From Bog-473 sp963828825 (GTDB lineage Bacteria; Actinomycetota; Acidimicrobiia; Acidimicrobiales; RAAP-2): a DNA stretch of 64,000 nt. The translations under genes and the position numbers were made by a program. The notes under the pieces are model-generated. The model was given only the letters and a program-made list of their open reading frames with translations. It did not search any database and had not been told where the DNA came from. Below are positions 42,623-51,681 of this stretch, piece by piece. Numbering within the stretch: the stretch's first letter is position 1; every line of letters starts with the position of its first letter. The stretch spans positions 124,001 through 188,000 of the forward strand of contig CAWHGF010000001.1 of NCBI GenBank assembly GCA_963828825.1, written 5' to 3'.

Positions 42623-44853
42623 TCGTTCCGGGCGACCTCGGGCCCCGTGATCCGATCGAGGATGGGGAACGTCGCGGCGATTATCGCCATCGACGCGGCC
42701 AGGCCCCCGATCACCGTGGTCCAGTAGGAGAATCCCGGAAGGCTGAAGGCGAGCCCTACCTGCGAGTGCAGGTAGAGGGCGGCCGCCAGCAGTCCGACGA
42801 CGATGGAGACTGCAGCGACGAGGAGCAGGGGCAGCGCGCTCTCCAGCGTCACGACCCGGTGCAGGAGTTTTCGCGGGACACCCGTAAGTCTGAGCAGGCT
42901 GAATGGCCGCCTCCGCTCAGTGAGACCGGCCGCGATGTTCACGGCCAGGCTGCACGCAGCGATGATCAGGCTGGCCACGATGATCACGTCGGTCATGGCC
43001 TGGATCATGGTCAGCAGGCGCGCCGTGGAGGGACCGAGTGCCTCCACGGTCACCGGTGTGCCCTGGAGCGGGAATGCGCGCTCGAGATCCGTTCGCGCCC
43101 GTTCGATCACACTCTGAGACCCGTTCGTCGCGACGACGACCGCGCTCACGGGGAGGGATGCGAGCTGCGTCGCCGACAGGTTCCAAGAGGGCCAGGTCGT
43201 AGTCGACGCGTTGGCGGTGTGCCCCAGGACCTTCGAGAGGAAGTATCCGACGGAGGCCACAGTGGCCCGCGGTGCGCAGCGGCCGATGGCCGGAGTCTTG
43301 GCGAGGTCGTCACACGCGACGACCCCGAACGATCGCCCCTCTTGCGTCTGGTTGGGAGCCTCATGGACCACCGCCACCCCTCGCACTCCCGGCGTCACCG
43401 AGAGCTCATGAAGGACCGAGGGAGGGACGGAAGCGACTACGGAGGCCGTGGAGCAGTCGGTGGTCGAGTAAGTGCAGAACGGGTCCGCGAGGGTGCTCAG
43501 ACTCGCGTTGGCGCTGCTCCCTCCGGTTGCTTGCGTCACCGAGCTGAGGGCACCGATCGCCGCGCTGGCGACGAAGAGGGCAATGACGAGGCCACTGACA
43601 AAGCGGAAGGCAGCCTTGGGGTTGTCGAGGAGGTGACGTCCGGCGATGAGCGTGGCGGGGCCACTCGCTCTTCTGGCCATGATTCGCGACCCAGCCGTTG
43701 TGAACCACGGCCCGGCCAGAACCAGACCCACGATCAGCAGCGCGAATCCAACGAGGAGCTCGAGGAGCTGGCTCCCGATGGCGCCGGGCTTTCCGGCCGC
43801 GTCGAAGTAAGCGAGAAAGGCGATACCTGCCAACAAGGGACCGATCCGGGCGATCCCCGGTGGGCGCTGCCTGACCCGTCGCGTCACTCCCAGCGGAGAA
43901 ATCTGTACCCGGCGCAGCGCGAGACGTGCGGACACGACGGCGGCGATGGGGACTCCGACCACCGCGATGAGGATGTCGACGGCGTGAAGGGAGAGGTCAC
44001 CCTGCGCCAACGGGGCCCCGGTGATCGGCACGTGGTAGAGGAGCGGTCGGACTGCGAAGAAGAGTCCGAAGCCGAGGACGACTCCGGCGAAAGCCGCGAT
44101 GACCGCTTCGACGGCCGAAATCGTCGAGATCTGGCGAGGAGTGGCGCCGACCAGCCGCATAGAGGCGAAGCGCTCTTCGCGCCGGACGGCAGACAGTCTG
44201 CTCGCCGTCGCAATCAGGATCAGAACCGGCAGCACGAGCGCCACGGCACCGCCGACCAGGATGAATTCCAGAACTGGCCCGCTCCCGACCACGCTCTGGC
44301 AGCCATAGCAATTCGCCAGGCCGCGGTGGATCGTCCCGATCTCGATGGCAGCCGGCTGCTTCGAGAGCTGGCCGACGCTGTGACCGATGACGATGATCAA
44401 CGAGTTCGGCGACGGCAGTCCCGCGCTGCCAATGGTGCCCACCAGCCGACCGGGGTAGCGATCACGCAGCTCGTCGGCGGGCTGGGAGCGAAGCAGGCTC
44501 ACCAGCTCGGGCGAGGCGAAGTACTGGCCCGGACCAGGCAGGCGAGACATTCCTGGAGGGATGGGCGCGCCCGGCCCGGCCGCCGCGACGTCGATCTGGT
44601 CGATGAGCTGATCCCCGAACGAGTCGGTGCTCGGCTGCCACCACAGGCCGCTGGCGAGCGAGGTCGGCGGTGTCGGCTGCACCGCCGAGTTCAGCCACGC
44701 CCCCCGTTCGCTCTGGGCGTGGAGACCATTGATCCCGGCCAAGGCGGCCAGCAACAAGCCGACGCCGAGGGCGACCGCAGCAGCGGTGACGAGGACCCGC
44801 AGGAGGGCCTCACGACCACTCCCGAAGGTCAGCCGGAGGCCGAGCCGGATCAT
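42619..44853 (-). CDS. FtsX/MacB-like ABC transporter permease
   Basis: Permease of 744 residues with a duplicated FtsX-type layout: an N-terminal helix, a large extracytoplasmic domain (about 35-185), three helices (VGGAVALVLPVLILIATASR and on), further central helices, a second soluble domain and a final three-helix FtsX domain. Such permeases do not move substrate through the membrane classically. They use ATP for mechanical work on envelope targets, or antibiotic and lipoprotein release. The ATG overlaps the ATPase stop. Confidence 0.85.
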   Translation of the reverse strand: MIRLGLRLTFGSGREALLRVLVTAAAVALGVGLLLAALAGINGLHAQSERGAWLNSAVQPTPPTSLASGLWWQPSTDSFGDQLIDQIDVAAAGPGAPIPPGMSRLPGPGQYFASPELVSLLRSQPADELRDRYPGRLVGTIGSAGLPSPNSLIIVIGHSVGQLSKQPAAIEIGTIHRGLANCYGCQSVVGSGPVLEFILVGGAVALVLPVLILIATASRLSAVRREERFASMRLVGATPRQISTISAVEAVIAAFAGVVLGFGLFFAVRPLLYHVPITGAPLAQGDLSLHAVDILIAVVGVPIAAVVSARLALRRVQISPLGVTRRVRQRPPGIARIGPLLAGIAFLAYFDAAGKPGAIGSQLLELLVGFALLIVGLVLAGPWFTTAGSRIMARRASGPATLIAGRHLLDNPKAAFRFVSGLVIALFVASAAIGALSSVTQATGGSSANASLSTLADPFCTYSTTDCSTASVVASVPPSVLHELSVTPGVRGVAVVHEAPNQTQEGRSFGVVACDDLAKTPAIGRCAPRATVASVGYFLSKVLGHTANASTTTWPSWNLSATQLASLPVSAVVVATNGSQSVIERARTDLERAFPLQGTPVTVEALGPSTARLLTMIQAMTDVIIVASLIIAACSLAVNIAAGLTERRRPFSLLRLTGVPRKLLHRVVTLESALPLLLVAAVSIVVGLLAAALYLHSQVGLAFSLPGFSYWTTVIGGLAASMAIIAATFPILDRITGPEVARNE

Positions 44854-45566
44854 GCGTTGACCGCCAGCGGGCTGGCGACCCGGCCGTCGCGCACGATCAC
44901 CTCGCGGTCGGAGTAGGCGGCGACGCGGGGTTCGTGGGTGACGAGGACGACCGTGATCCCCTCCTCGCGGGCGACGCTGGTCATCAAGTTCATGACGAGC
45001 TCACCGGTCAGGGAGTCGAGTGAGCCGGTGGGCTCGTCGGCGAACAGCACGTCGGGCTGCGCGACCATGCCTCGGGCGAGGGCGACCCGCTGGGCCTGGC
45101 CCCCTGACATCTCGCCCGCCCGGTGGCTTTCCAGCCCGTCGAGCTCGAGCCGGGCGAACCAGCTCCGCGCTCGGGCGAGGGCCTGTCGGCGGCGCATTCC
45201 ACACAGAAGGAGTGGGAGGGCGACGTTCTCCTCGGCGGTGAGCTCCGGGACGAGATGGCCGAACTGGAAGACGAAGCCGAAACGGTCTCGGCGGAGCCGG
45301 CTTCGCTGCTCCTCGCGCAGCGCGTCGATGCGCTGCCCGTCGAAGATCACTCGTCCCGACGCGGGGACCAAGATGCCGGCGAGGCAGAGGAGCAGCGTCG
45401 ACTTGCCCGATCCGCTCGGGCCCATGACGGCCACGATCTCGCCCCGCTGCACGGACAGGCTGGCGTGGCGCAGCGCCGGGGTCTCGCCGAAGGAGAGCAC
45501 GAGGTCCTGCGCCTCGATAATGGTGCCCCCGGGCGGGATGAGGGCAGAACCGTTGGGCGTGTTCAT
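44850..45566 (-). CDS. MacB/LolD-like ABC transporter ATPase
   Basis: ATPase of 238 residues. Walker A is GPSGSGKST, Q-loop FVFQFGHLVPELT, signature MSGGQAQRVALARG, Walker B VLFADEPTGSLD and H-loop LVTHEPRVA. The ADEPTG variant is typical of LolD/MacB ATPases that work with FtsX-like permeases. ATG 45566 overlaps the PadR stop (ATGA). It energises the permease encoded next. Confidence 0.9.
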   Translation of the reverse strand: MNTPNGSALIPPGGTIIEAQDLVLSFGETPALRHASLSVQRGEIVAVMGPSGSGKSTLLLCLAGILVPASGRVIFDGQRIDALREEQRSRLRRDRFGFVFQFGHLVPELTAEENVALPLLLCGMRRRQALARARSWFARLELDGLESHRAGEMSGGQAQRVALARGMVAQPDVLFADEPTGSLDSLTGELVMNLMTSVAREEGITVVLVTHEPRVAAYSDREVIVRDGRVASPLAVNA

Positions 45567-46087
45567 CGGGCGACCTCCGTGGCGAGTGCGGTGAGGCGAG
45601 CGGTCGTGAGGTCGATCCAGCGGAGATCGGCCTCGAGGTGGAACAGACCGTGGTCGGCGAGGAGCGAATCGATCAGGGTTCCTTTTTGCTTGAGATCGGT
45701 GAGCTCGCGCATCCGGTCCAGGTGTGCAGCGCGCTGGGCGTCCAGGTATTCCTCGGCCCGGCGCCCGAGCATCAGCGACAAGACGACCTTCACGAACAGA
45801 TCGGTCTGCAGGTGGGGCTCGGCAGGGATGGGCTCCGAGAGCCACGCCTCGACCTCGTTCCGGCCGGTCTCGGTGATGTTGTACCGCTTGCGATCGGGAC
45901 CGGCTCCTGGCTCGGCGTCGCCGACGATCGCCTTCCCGTCTCTGGCCAGGCGGGAGAGCGTGGCGTACACCTGGCCGTAGGGCAGCGGCCGGCCGCGCCC
46001 GAAGTAGGTGTCGTAATCGCGCTTCAGGTCGTAGCCGTGGCTCGGTTCGCGATCGAGGAGGCCGAGCAGGGCCATGGGGACGCTCAT
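45563..46087 (-). CDS. PadR-family transcriptional regulator
   Basis: Regulator of 174 residues. The PadR winged helix shows LLGLLDREPSHGYDLKRDYD and YGQVYATLSRLARDG, and a helical dimerisation domain (Vir_act_alpha_C-like) follows. It is the first gene of the operon padR-ATPase-permease-lipoprotein, each overlapping the next. PadR proteins next to ABC exporters usually repress their own operon until the exported toxic compound is present. A palindrome lies five bases upstream of its start. Confidence 0.88.
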   Translation of the reverse strand: MSVPMALLGLLDREPSHGYDLKRDYDTYFGRGRPLPYGQVYATLSRLARDGKAIVGDAEPGAGPDRKRYNITETGRNEVEAWLSEPIPAEPHLQTDLFVKVVLSLMLGRRAEEYLDAQRAAHLDRMRELTDLKQKGTLIDSLLADHGLFHLEADLRWIDLTTARLTALATEVAR

Positions 46088-46091
46088 CCCC

Positions 46092-46105
46092 GAGAGAATA
46101 CTCTC
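46092..46105. promoter_or_regulatory. Palindromic PadR operator candidate
   Basis: GAGAG-AATA-CTCTC, perfect five-base arms, placed between the PadR start (46087) and an AT-rich TATATA element (46109-46116 region) that could be the -10 box on the minus strand. Binding there would block transcription, giving autoregulation. Confidence 0.5.
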
Positions 46106-46399
46106 AGTGTATATATCCAGTCAATAGCTTGCCTGGCACCCTGCCTGGTCGCCCCACGCGAGTCCACGGCAGCAGATCGTCAACCCGAAGGTGGGGCACT
46201 GCCATCGACCTGGGATTAGGAAACGGCCCGGCGGTGACCTGGTGGGGGTGAGCCGACAGGTCATCGACTGGCCGGCGGCGGACATGAACATGGGCGTTCC
46301 GTCGTCTGCAGGCGGCACCGCCGCGTCAGGGCCGGTGATGTCGGCTCGCTCGCCTAGAAATGTGATCGTCGCCAAGAGGATACGAGCGCATCTGGCTGC

Positions 46400-46750
46400 G
46401 CATGGAGAGAGCCCCCAGATCGAACCGCGTCGCCATCGTCGTCATGGCGGTACCTCGGGCTTCGCTGGGTAAGGCAATCGGAATTCAGGGAGCCGCCCAG
46501 GCTGTCGGGCTGGCGCTCGGACCGTCGGTCGGTAGGCTGCTTCTCGCAGCGGGCGGTAGGCGTCTCATCTTCATGATCAACGTTCCCTTTGGGGTACTCG
46601 GCGTTGTCGCCGGCCTACTTCTCATCCCCCGCAGTCTTCATCTGAACGAACGGGTGCGCTTCGACTGGATGGGACCGTCACTGTTCTTCCCAGCCGTTGT
46701 GGCCGTCCTCTCGGCCATCTCGTTCGATCTTCTTGGGAGCCGCGGCAGTG
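46400..46750 (+). pseudogene. DHA2-type MFS transporter fragment
   Basis: SLGKAIGIQGAAQAVGLALG, LIFMINVPFGVLGVVAGLLL and RFDWMGPSLFFPAVVAVLSA are helices 4-7 of an EmrB/QacA-type drug exporter. There is no N-terminus upstream and after LSAISF the frame becomes unrelated. Full-length relatives have 14 helices and about 500 residues. From 46106 to 46399 no gene is seen. Confidence 0.65.
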
Positions 46751-46904
46751 GCGGCTGCGTTGTTGTCAGCGACCGGAGATCAAGGTCCTCTCGCCCGATC
46801 AGTGCTCGCCGTCGCGGAGTAAACGAGAGTGCTGAGCGAAGACCTGCTCGTGCCGCCTGCCGGAGCCAAAGATCGGACCCACGGCAGCAGCTTGTGGACC
46901 GCAT

Positions 46905-48473
46905 TTACGTGCTCGGCGGTGTCGCGGTGCACCCCACGCAGGAGCCCATCCCGTCAAACCAGGCAGGGAGGTTCGACGAATCGGTCGGGGGGTTGGTCGG
47001 CAGGAGGACGGGAGGTCGCGGCGACTGATTGAAGTCGAAGTCGTTGGTCATGTCGCCCAGGATCGTCTCGTTTTCACGCACGTCGGGTCGTGGGTCGGGC
47101 CGGCCGTCGGTCTTGGGGTTCAGCCGGGACCCGCCCAGGAAATCGTCCTCGATGAACTTGAGGTACGCGTCGCTCGAAAGCGTCTGGTGGTCGATATAGC
47201 CCTGCTTTGCGTAGGGCGAGATCACCAATGCCGGGACACGCAGCCCGTAACCGTTTTGGTCCACGGGTGGGGGCACGACGCCGTCGTAGAAGCCGCCCCA
47301 GTCGTCCCACTGCAAGAAGATGGCCGTCGAGTCCCAGTCGGGGCTCTTCATGGCCGCATTGATCACCGCGGTGACGTAGGCCTGGCCCTGGTGGACACTG
47401 GCCGGCGGGTGCTCGCTGTCGGCCTGCGAAGGTGTAATCCACATGACCGAGGGCAGCGTCCCCTTCTTGGCTTCGGCGAAGTAGTTGTTGAGCGGCTGGA
47501 TGTTGCGGAGCTGATGGTCCTTCTGGACATCCTCGAAAACGGGCAGTGGATTCCAAATACCGGGAGTGAGATAACTCTGGGCCACCGGGGGGCAGGTCAC
47601 GGCCGAATCATCGTCGCAGTCAGGCTGGTCCCCCGTCTGGACGTAGTAGGCCCACGAGACGTGCTTGTTGTAGAGCAGCCATGTGATGTCCGTCCAGGCG
47701 TCGGTGATGTCGGCGGTGCCGGTGTCGATGGCCTGGTCCACGTACTTCTGCATCTGAGCTGGGGTGTAGGGGCCGACGATGTCGTTCTTGCAACTGAACG
47801 GGTCGGGACTGGAGCACTTGGCCGACCAACCCGAGACCAGGTAGAGATGATCAGGCAGCGACCACGAGGCGACGGGCTCGAACATGTGGTCGTCGAGGAC
47901 GTAGTCCTTGGCGTAGGTCCAGTAATTCGGGATTTCTGCCGCCGTGTGATACCCCATGACGTCGGGCGTTGCCGAGTTGGTACACTCGGGGTCGTCAACC
48001 TTCAGGTTGGCGCAGCCCTTCTTGGCGTCTGTGGCCTGCGTGATGAACCCGTCCATTTTTCCACCGTCGACGTCGGCTTTGGCGTTGGATTCGCCGTGCG
48101 GACCGCCGCCGTTGACATCGGCGGTGTCGTGGTAGGGGGCCTGGCAGCCCCCGGTCGGCATGGTCACGCACACTGTCGGCACGCCCTTCTTCATCGGGAT
48201 TCCGTCGGCGCCCGGGTAGGTCCCGAAGTAGCTGTCGAACGAGCGGTTCTCCTGCTCGATGACGATGATGTGCTTGATCTTGTGGATTCCCGCCGCCACG
48301 TCGTAATGGCCCGTCGACCCACCGGCAACCCGTTCGACAGAAGCCGCCGGCTGCGAGGGCGAGCTGCTACAGGCGCTGAGCACCAATGCGAGAACTGCGA
48401 TGCTGACTGCGGCGATTGCGTTCGTCCTCGTGCGACGGCGACCCGGCGATCTGCGCTCTGTGCCTCGTGTCAT
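46905..48473 (-). CDS. Secreted phosphoesterase (phospholipase C/acid phosphatase family) lipoprotein
   Basis: Protein of 522 residues. The signal ends AVLALVLSACSSS, a lipobox. KHIIVIEQENRSFDSYFG is the metal- and nucleophile-bearing start of the bacterial phosphoesterase family (PF04185); later WAYYVQTGDQ, LQWDDWGGFYD and DAYLKFIEDDFLGG are conserved. Such enzymes cleave phospholipids or phosphomonoesters outside the cell. ATG 48473 has GGAAAG upstream. The RCC1-like gene lies 77 bases upstream on the same strand. Confidence 0.87.
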   Translation of the reverse strand: MTRGTERRSPGRRRTRTNAIAAVSIAVLALVLSACSSSPSQPAASVERVAGGSTGHYDVAAGIHKIKHIIVIEQENRSFDSYFGTYPGADGIPMKKGVPTVCVTMPTGGCQAPYHDTADVNGGGPHGESNAKADVDGGKMDGFITQATDAKKGCANLKVDDPECTNSATPDVMGYHTAAEIPNYWTYAKDYVLDDHMFEPVASWSLPDHLYLVSGWSAKCSSPDPFSCKNDIVGPYTPAQMQKYVDQAIDTGTADITDAWTDITWLLYNKHVSWAYYVQTGDQPDCDDDSAVTCPPVAQSYLTPGIWNPLPVFEDVQKDHQLRNIQPLNNYFAEAKKGTLPSVMWITPSQADSEHPPASVHQGQAYVTAVINAAMKSPDWDSTAIFLQWDDWGGFYDGVVPPPVDQNGYGLRVPALVISPYAKQGYIDHQTLSSDAYLKFIEDDFLGGSRLNPKTDGRPDPRPDVRENETILGDMTNDFDFNQSPRPPVLLPTNPPTDSSNLPAWFDGMGSCVGCTATPPST

Positions 48474-48550
48474 AGGTGTCTTTCCTTTCGACGAGTCCGG
48501 GGAGCGAACTGGGAGTCGACGATGTGACCCGCGCGGTTCTGGCAGCGGAA

Positions 48551-49764
48551 TCACGACCGCCGCACGCCGACCTGGACGCCGGCAACATTCTGGGCAGTCG
48601 ACGAGACTTGCGTGAGGTGGACGCCAGTACTTATCGGTTTCGTGGCCAGGATGGGGGAGCTTCCCGTCCCGAGCTGTCCGCTGTTGTTGTCTCCCCACAC
48701 CCACAGACGGCCCCCGCGGTCGATGGCATAGCTGGCGTACCCGCCAGAGCTGACCTTCACGAAAGTGACTCCCTTGGGCACCTCGACACGCAGCGGGACA
48801 TCCGTGCTGATCCTCGTACCGTTCCCGAGCTGACCCCGGTCGTTATCACCCCAGGACCAGACCGAGCCATTGGCCAGGATGGCGACGCTCTGGCCGTTCT
48901 TGGCTCCGCTGCCCCCCTGGAACACCTGCCGAACGGGTGCGGGCAATTGGACCTTCACCGGTACGGAGCTGGCGGCCCTCGAGCCATTGCCTAGCTGACC
49001 GGCGGCGTTGTAGCCCCAGTCGTAGTACTCGCCGTTGGCGAGGAGCGCCCCCGAGCCTTCCCACGACGAGGTGAGGGTGGTCACCCGGTCGCACTCGGCA
49101 GCCCGACGACCGCGACCGGCGTGGCGCTGCTGGCGGTCGAGCCGGTGCCGAGAACGCCGTAGGCGCCAGAGCCGCAGGCATAGACCCTGCCGTCCGAGAA
49201 GAACAGGGTGTGCGTTCGTGCACCACTGGCCAACGTGACGCCGTTCAGGGGGAGTTCACTCGGGCGGAGCGCAGTCAGGCCGGAGATGCAGAGGTCTCCG
49301 AACGCGTTGAGGCCCCAGCCCCAGACGTGTCCTTGTGAGTCGATGGCCACTGCGCCGTCGAATGGCATCGGGTTCGCCAATGTCACGATCCTGACGCCGG
49401 AAGGGAAGTCGACCTGGACGGCTCGGGTGGAGTAGGCGGAGTGCTGCCCGTTGCCGAGTTCCCCGTAGCTGGCCACACCCCACGCCCATACCGCACCAGT
49501 CGAGGTCAGCGCGTAGCCGTCCGAGTTAGACGTCGCGACCTGCACGACCTGACCACTGATCCCGGAAATGGGGGTCGGCCTGTCGAGCTGGAGTTGGCTG
49601 ATGGCGCCCCGGTTTCCGACTACGCCGAACCGGTAGACGACGGTCGAAGTGGGCGCATGGGTACTTGCCCCTGCCGCTCCTCCTGCGGTGAGCAGTAGAG
49701 CTGCAACTAAGACCAGCGCCGAAGCACGTCGGCCACGCCGAGCTGATGCCTTGGCGAGCCGCAT
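48551..49764 (-). pseudogene. Secreted RCC1-repeat protein with one frameshift
   Basis: A signal peptide (LVLVAALLLTAGGAAGA) is followed by RCC1 blades marked by W.WG..YGELGNG: AVWAWGVASYGELGNG, HVWGWGLNAFGDL, then in a second frame YYDWGYNAAGQLGNG, SVWSWGDNDRGQLGNG and LWVWGDNNSGQLGTG. The change of frame is near 49084, where a stop and a GTG overlap (GTGA). One missing base in the GACCGGGTG run explains it. About 404 residues, seven blades, if repaired. Bacterial RCC1-like proteins have no established role. Confidence 0.72.
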
Positions 49765-49829
49765 CTAGGAAGTATCGGGCCAGTCGAACAGACTGTCAAC
49801 TAGGTTTACAATTCGCTAACATCCCTTCC

Positions 49830-50353
49830 ATGGCTCCCGACCGACTCCGTTCGCAGGACGACGCCGAAGCTGAGGATGTGGTCCGGCCGCCCTCCAACCG
49901 CCTCGGGCCGGCGCTTCGTCGTGCCTGGATCGGCTATCAGATTCGAGTCGACGCTGCCATGGCGGAGGCCGGGTTCGGCGAGCGCAGATTCCCCGATGGG
50001 CGGGCGCTCCGATTGTGTGCAGACCAGGGGGGATCGACGATCTCGGCGATTGGGCGCGAGCTCGGCATCACCCGTCAGGGGTCGAGCAAGGTAGTGCGCC
50101 ATCTGCGCGATCCGCGGTTACGTCACTGTCGCCGACTCCGAGACGAGTAAGAGGGAGAAGGTCGTGATGCTCACCCCCAGAGGCGACGGCTACCTCGAGG
50201 CACAGCGAGCAGGCCGCTCGGGCGATCGAGTCCGCGCTGGAGGCCGAACTCGGTGAGGCTGGATTCTCGGCACTCGGCGCCCTGCTCGAGGTACTCGACC
50301 ACGGTGAACCGACTCGAATGCGCGAGTACCTGCAGCGCTCAGCTAAACCTTGA
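49830..50353 (+). pseudogene. MarR-family regulator with two frameshifts
   Basis: Starts MAPDRLRSQDD and has the MarR winged helix: SNRLGPALRRAW, GSTISAIGRELGITRQGSSK. Then GYVTVADSETSKREKVVMLT (the wing) appears in another frame and AARAIESALEAELGEAGF with a C-terminal helix to TGA 50353 in a third. At least two indels, at about 50110 and 50205. It is divergent from the RCC1 gene. Confidence 0.7.
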
Positions 50354-50397
50354 GGACCACTGCCCAGTCGGGGCGTGGCACACACGTCCCCGGAACC

Positions 50398-50570
50398 TTA
50401 TACGTCTGGGCATGTCGCCAGATTGAAGAGCTCGGCGATCTCTCTCGCGTAGTTGTCGACGTCGAGGTGGGGACTGTGGGCCAAGCGGCGTGGCACCGCG
50501 TCGATGACCTCCCGGATGGCGACCGCGATCACGCGTGGGTCGAAGTCGGGAGGGAGCTGGCCCCGCAACG
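50398..50570 (-). pseudogene. TetR C-terminal remnant (paralogue of the 32356 regulator)
   Basis: Reads LRGQLPPDFDPRVIAVAIRE, VIDAVPRRLAHSPHLDVDNY and AREIAELFNLATCPDV then stop. About three quarters of positions match the C-terminus of the broken TetR at 32356-32997. No HTH part is found upstream on this strand. From 50571 to 50810 I see no gene. Confidence 0.65.
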
Positions 50571-50810
50571 GGTGGCAAGCCGAAGGCCAGGTCGGAGCTC
50601 GGCTTGAGATGGAGCGTTCGGGAAGGTCTCATGGACGCCGATCGTGATGAGAGTCATGAGGGCGGCTAGCACCCCCGTACTCAAACTTCGACAAGCATTG
50701 AAAGGCCTCCAATTCGCCGAGTAAGTGACGGGTATTCGATTCGATGAACCTTAACTTCGGATGTCCTCGCGCTCGCCAGGCGAGAGTGGCTGGATGTTCG
50801 TGAGGACTCG

Positions 50811-51557
50811 TCACGCCAGCGTGGCGGTCATCCCACCATCTACGGGGATGACGGCGCCGGTGATGTAGCTCGCTCGGTCCGAGCAGAGAAATGATGCCAA
50901 CTCGGCAACCTCCTCAGGTTGACCCCCCCGCTTGAGCGCCGTGCCCTGGACGAGTTGGGGATGTCGGGAAGCCGCACCTGGACCTCCAGACATCTCCGTC
51001 TCGATGAAACCAGGGCAAATCGCAATGGCCCGAATGCCCTTGGTGCCGTACTCGACGGCCGCAGCTTTTGTGAGCGCGATGGCACCGGCTTTGGCGGCCG
51101 AGTACACGCTCACAGGAAATGGTGTGGCGTTCATACCCCCGGTCGACGACCAGTTAAGGATCACACCACCACCGGTCGGGAGCATCGCTCTGATGCCATG
51201 TTTGGTCCCGAGCATCACGCTCCTCAGGTCGGCGTCCATGATTCGGTCGTACTCGTCCATCGAGACGTCGGCCAGCTCTCCCGAACTGCCGATGCCAGCA
51301 ACATTCAGAACGGCGTCGACGTGTCCGAAGGCATCGCGGGCTGCGGCGAACATCGCCTCGACCTGATCTTCCTTGGTGACATCGCAATGAAACGGGACGA
51401 CCGCATCGCCAAGTTCGGCGGCGGTCTCCTCCTGGCGTCCACTGATGTCGGCGGCGAGCACTCGGGCGCCCTCGCGCACAAAAACCCTCGTCGATGCCCT
51501 TGCCATCCCGGACCCTGCGCCCGTGATGATCGCGGACTTCCCCTCCAATTCGATCAT
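50811..51557 (-). CDS. SDR-family oxidoreductase
   Basis: Classical short-chain dehydrogenase of 248 residues: TGAGSGMARAST for NAD(P), NVAGIGSSG, catalytic Ser in NWSSTGG, YSAAKAGAIALTKA with Tyr and Lys, and the ending GAVIPVDGGMT. ADISGR after strand 2 starts with Asp, which favours NAD over NADP. Divergent from the P450 gene with an 85-base (leader to GTG 51643) promoter gap. It likely oxidises the alcohol produced by the P450 or an analogous step of the same pathway. Confidence 0.87.
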   Translation of the reverse strand: MIELEGKSAIITGAGSGMARASTRVFVREGARVLAADISGRQEETAAELGDAVVPFHCDVTKEDQVEAMFAAARDAFGHVDAVLNVAGIGSSGELADVSMDEYDRIMDADLRSVMLGTKHGIRAMLPTGGGVILNWSSTGGMNATPFPVSVYSAAKAGAIALTKAAAVEYGTKGIRAIAICPGFIETEMSGGPGAASRHPQLVQGTALKRGGQPEEVAELASFLCSDRASYITGAVIPVDGGMTATLA

Positions 51558-51681
51558 CCCGTTCCTCCGGTCGACACCTTACGGCGCCGAGGCTAGCCGA
51601 TCGGCTACGATCGCACTCCGTTGATGGAGCCACCGAGGTTGGGTGATGACGCAAGCACTCGCTCGAACGGGAGATGAGGCG

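Noticed and set aside
42766..44916. Very long open frame antisense to the FtsX-like permease
   Set aside because: Charged low-complexity translation (Arg/Asp/Glu-rich) with no family pattern; the sense strand has a clear permease in an overlapping operon.
47187..48527. Long open frame antisense to the phosphoesterase
   Set aside because: No motif, no start signals; the minus strand has a complete lipoprotein phosphoesterase.
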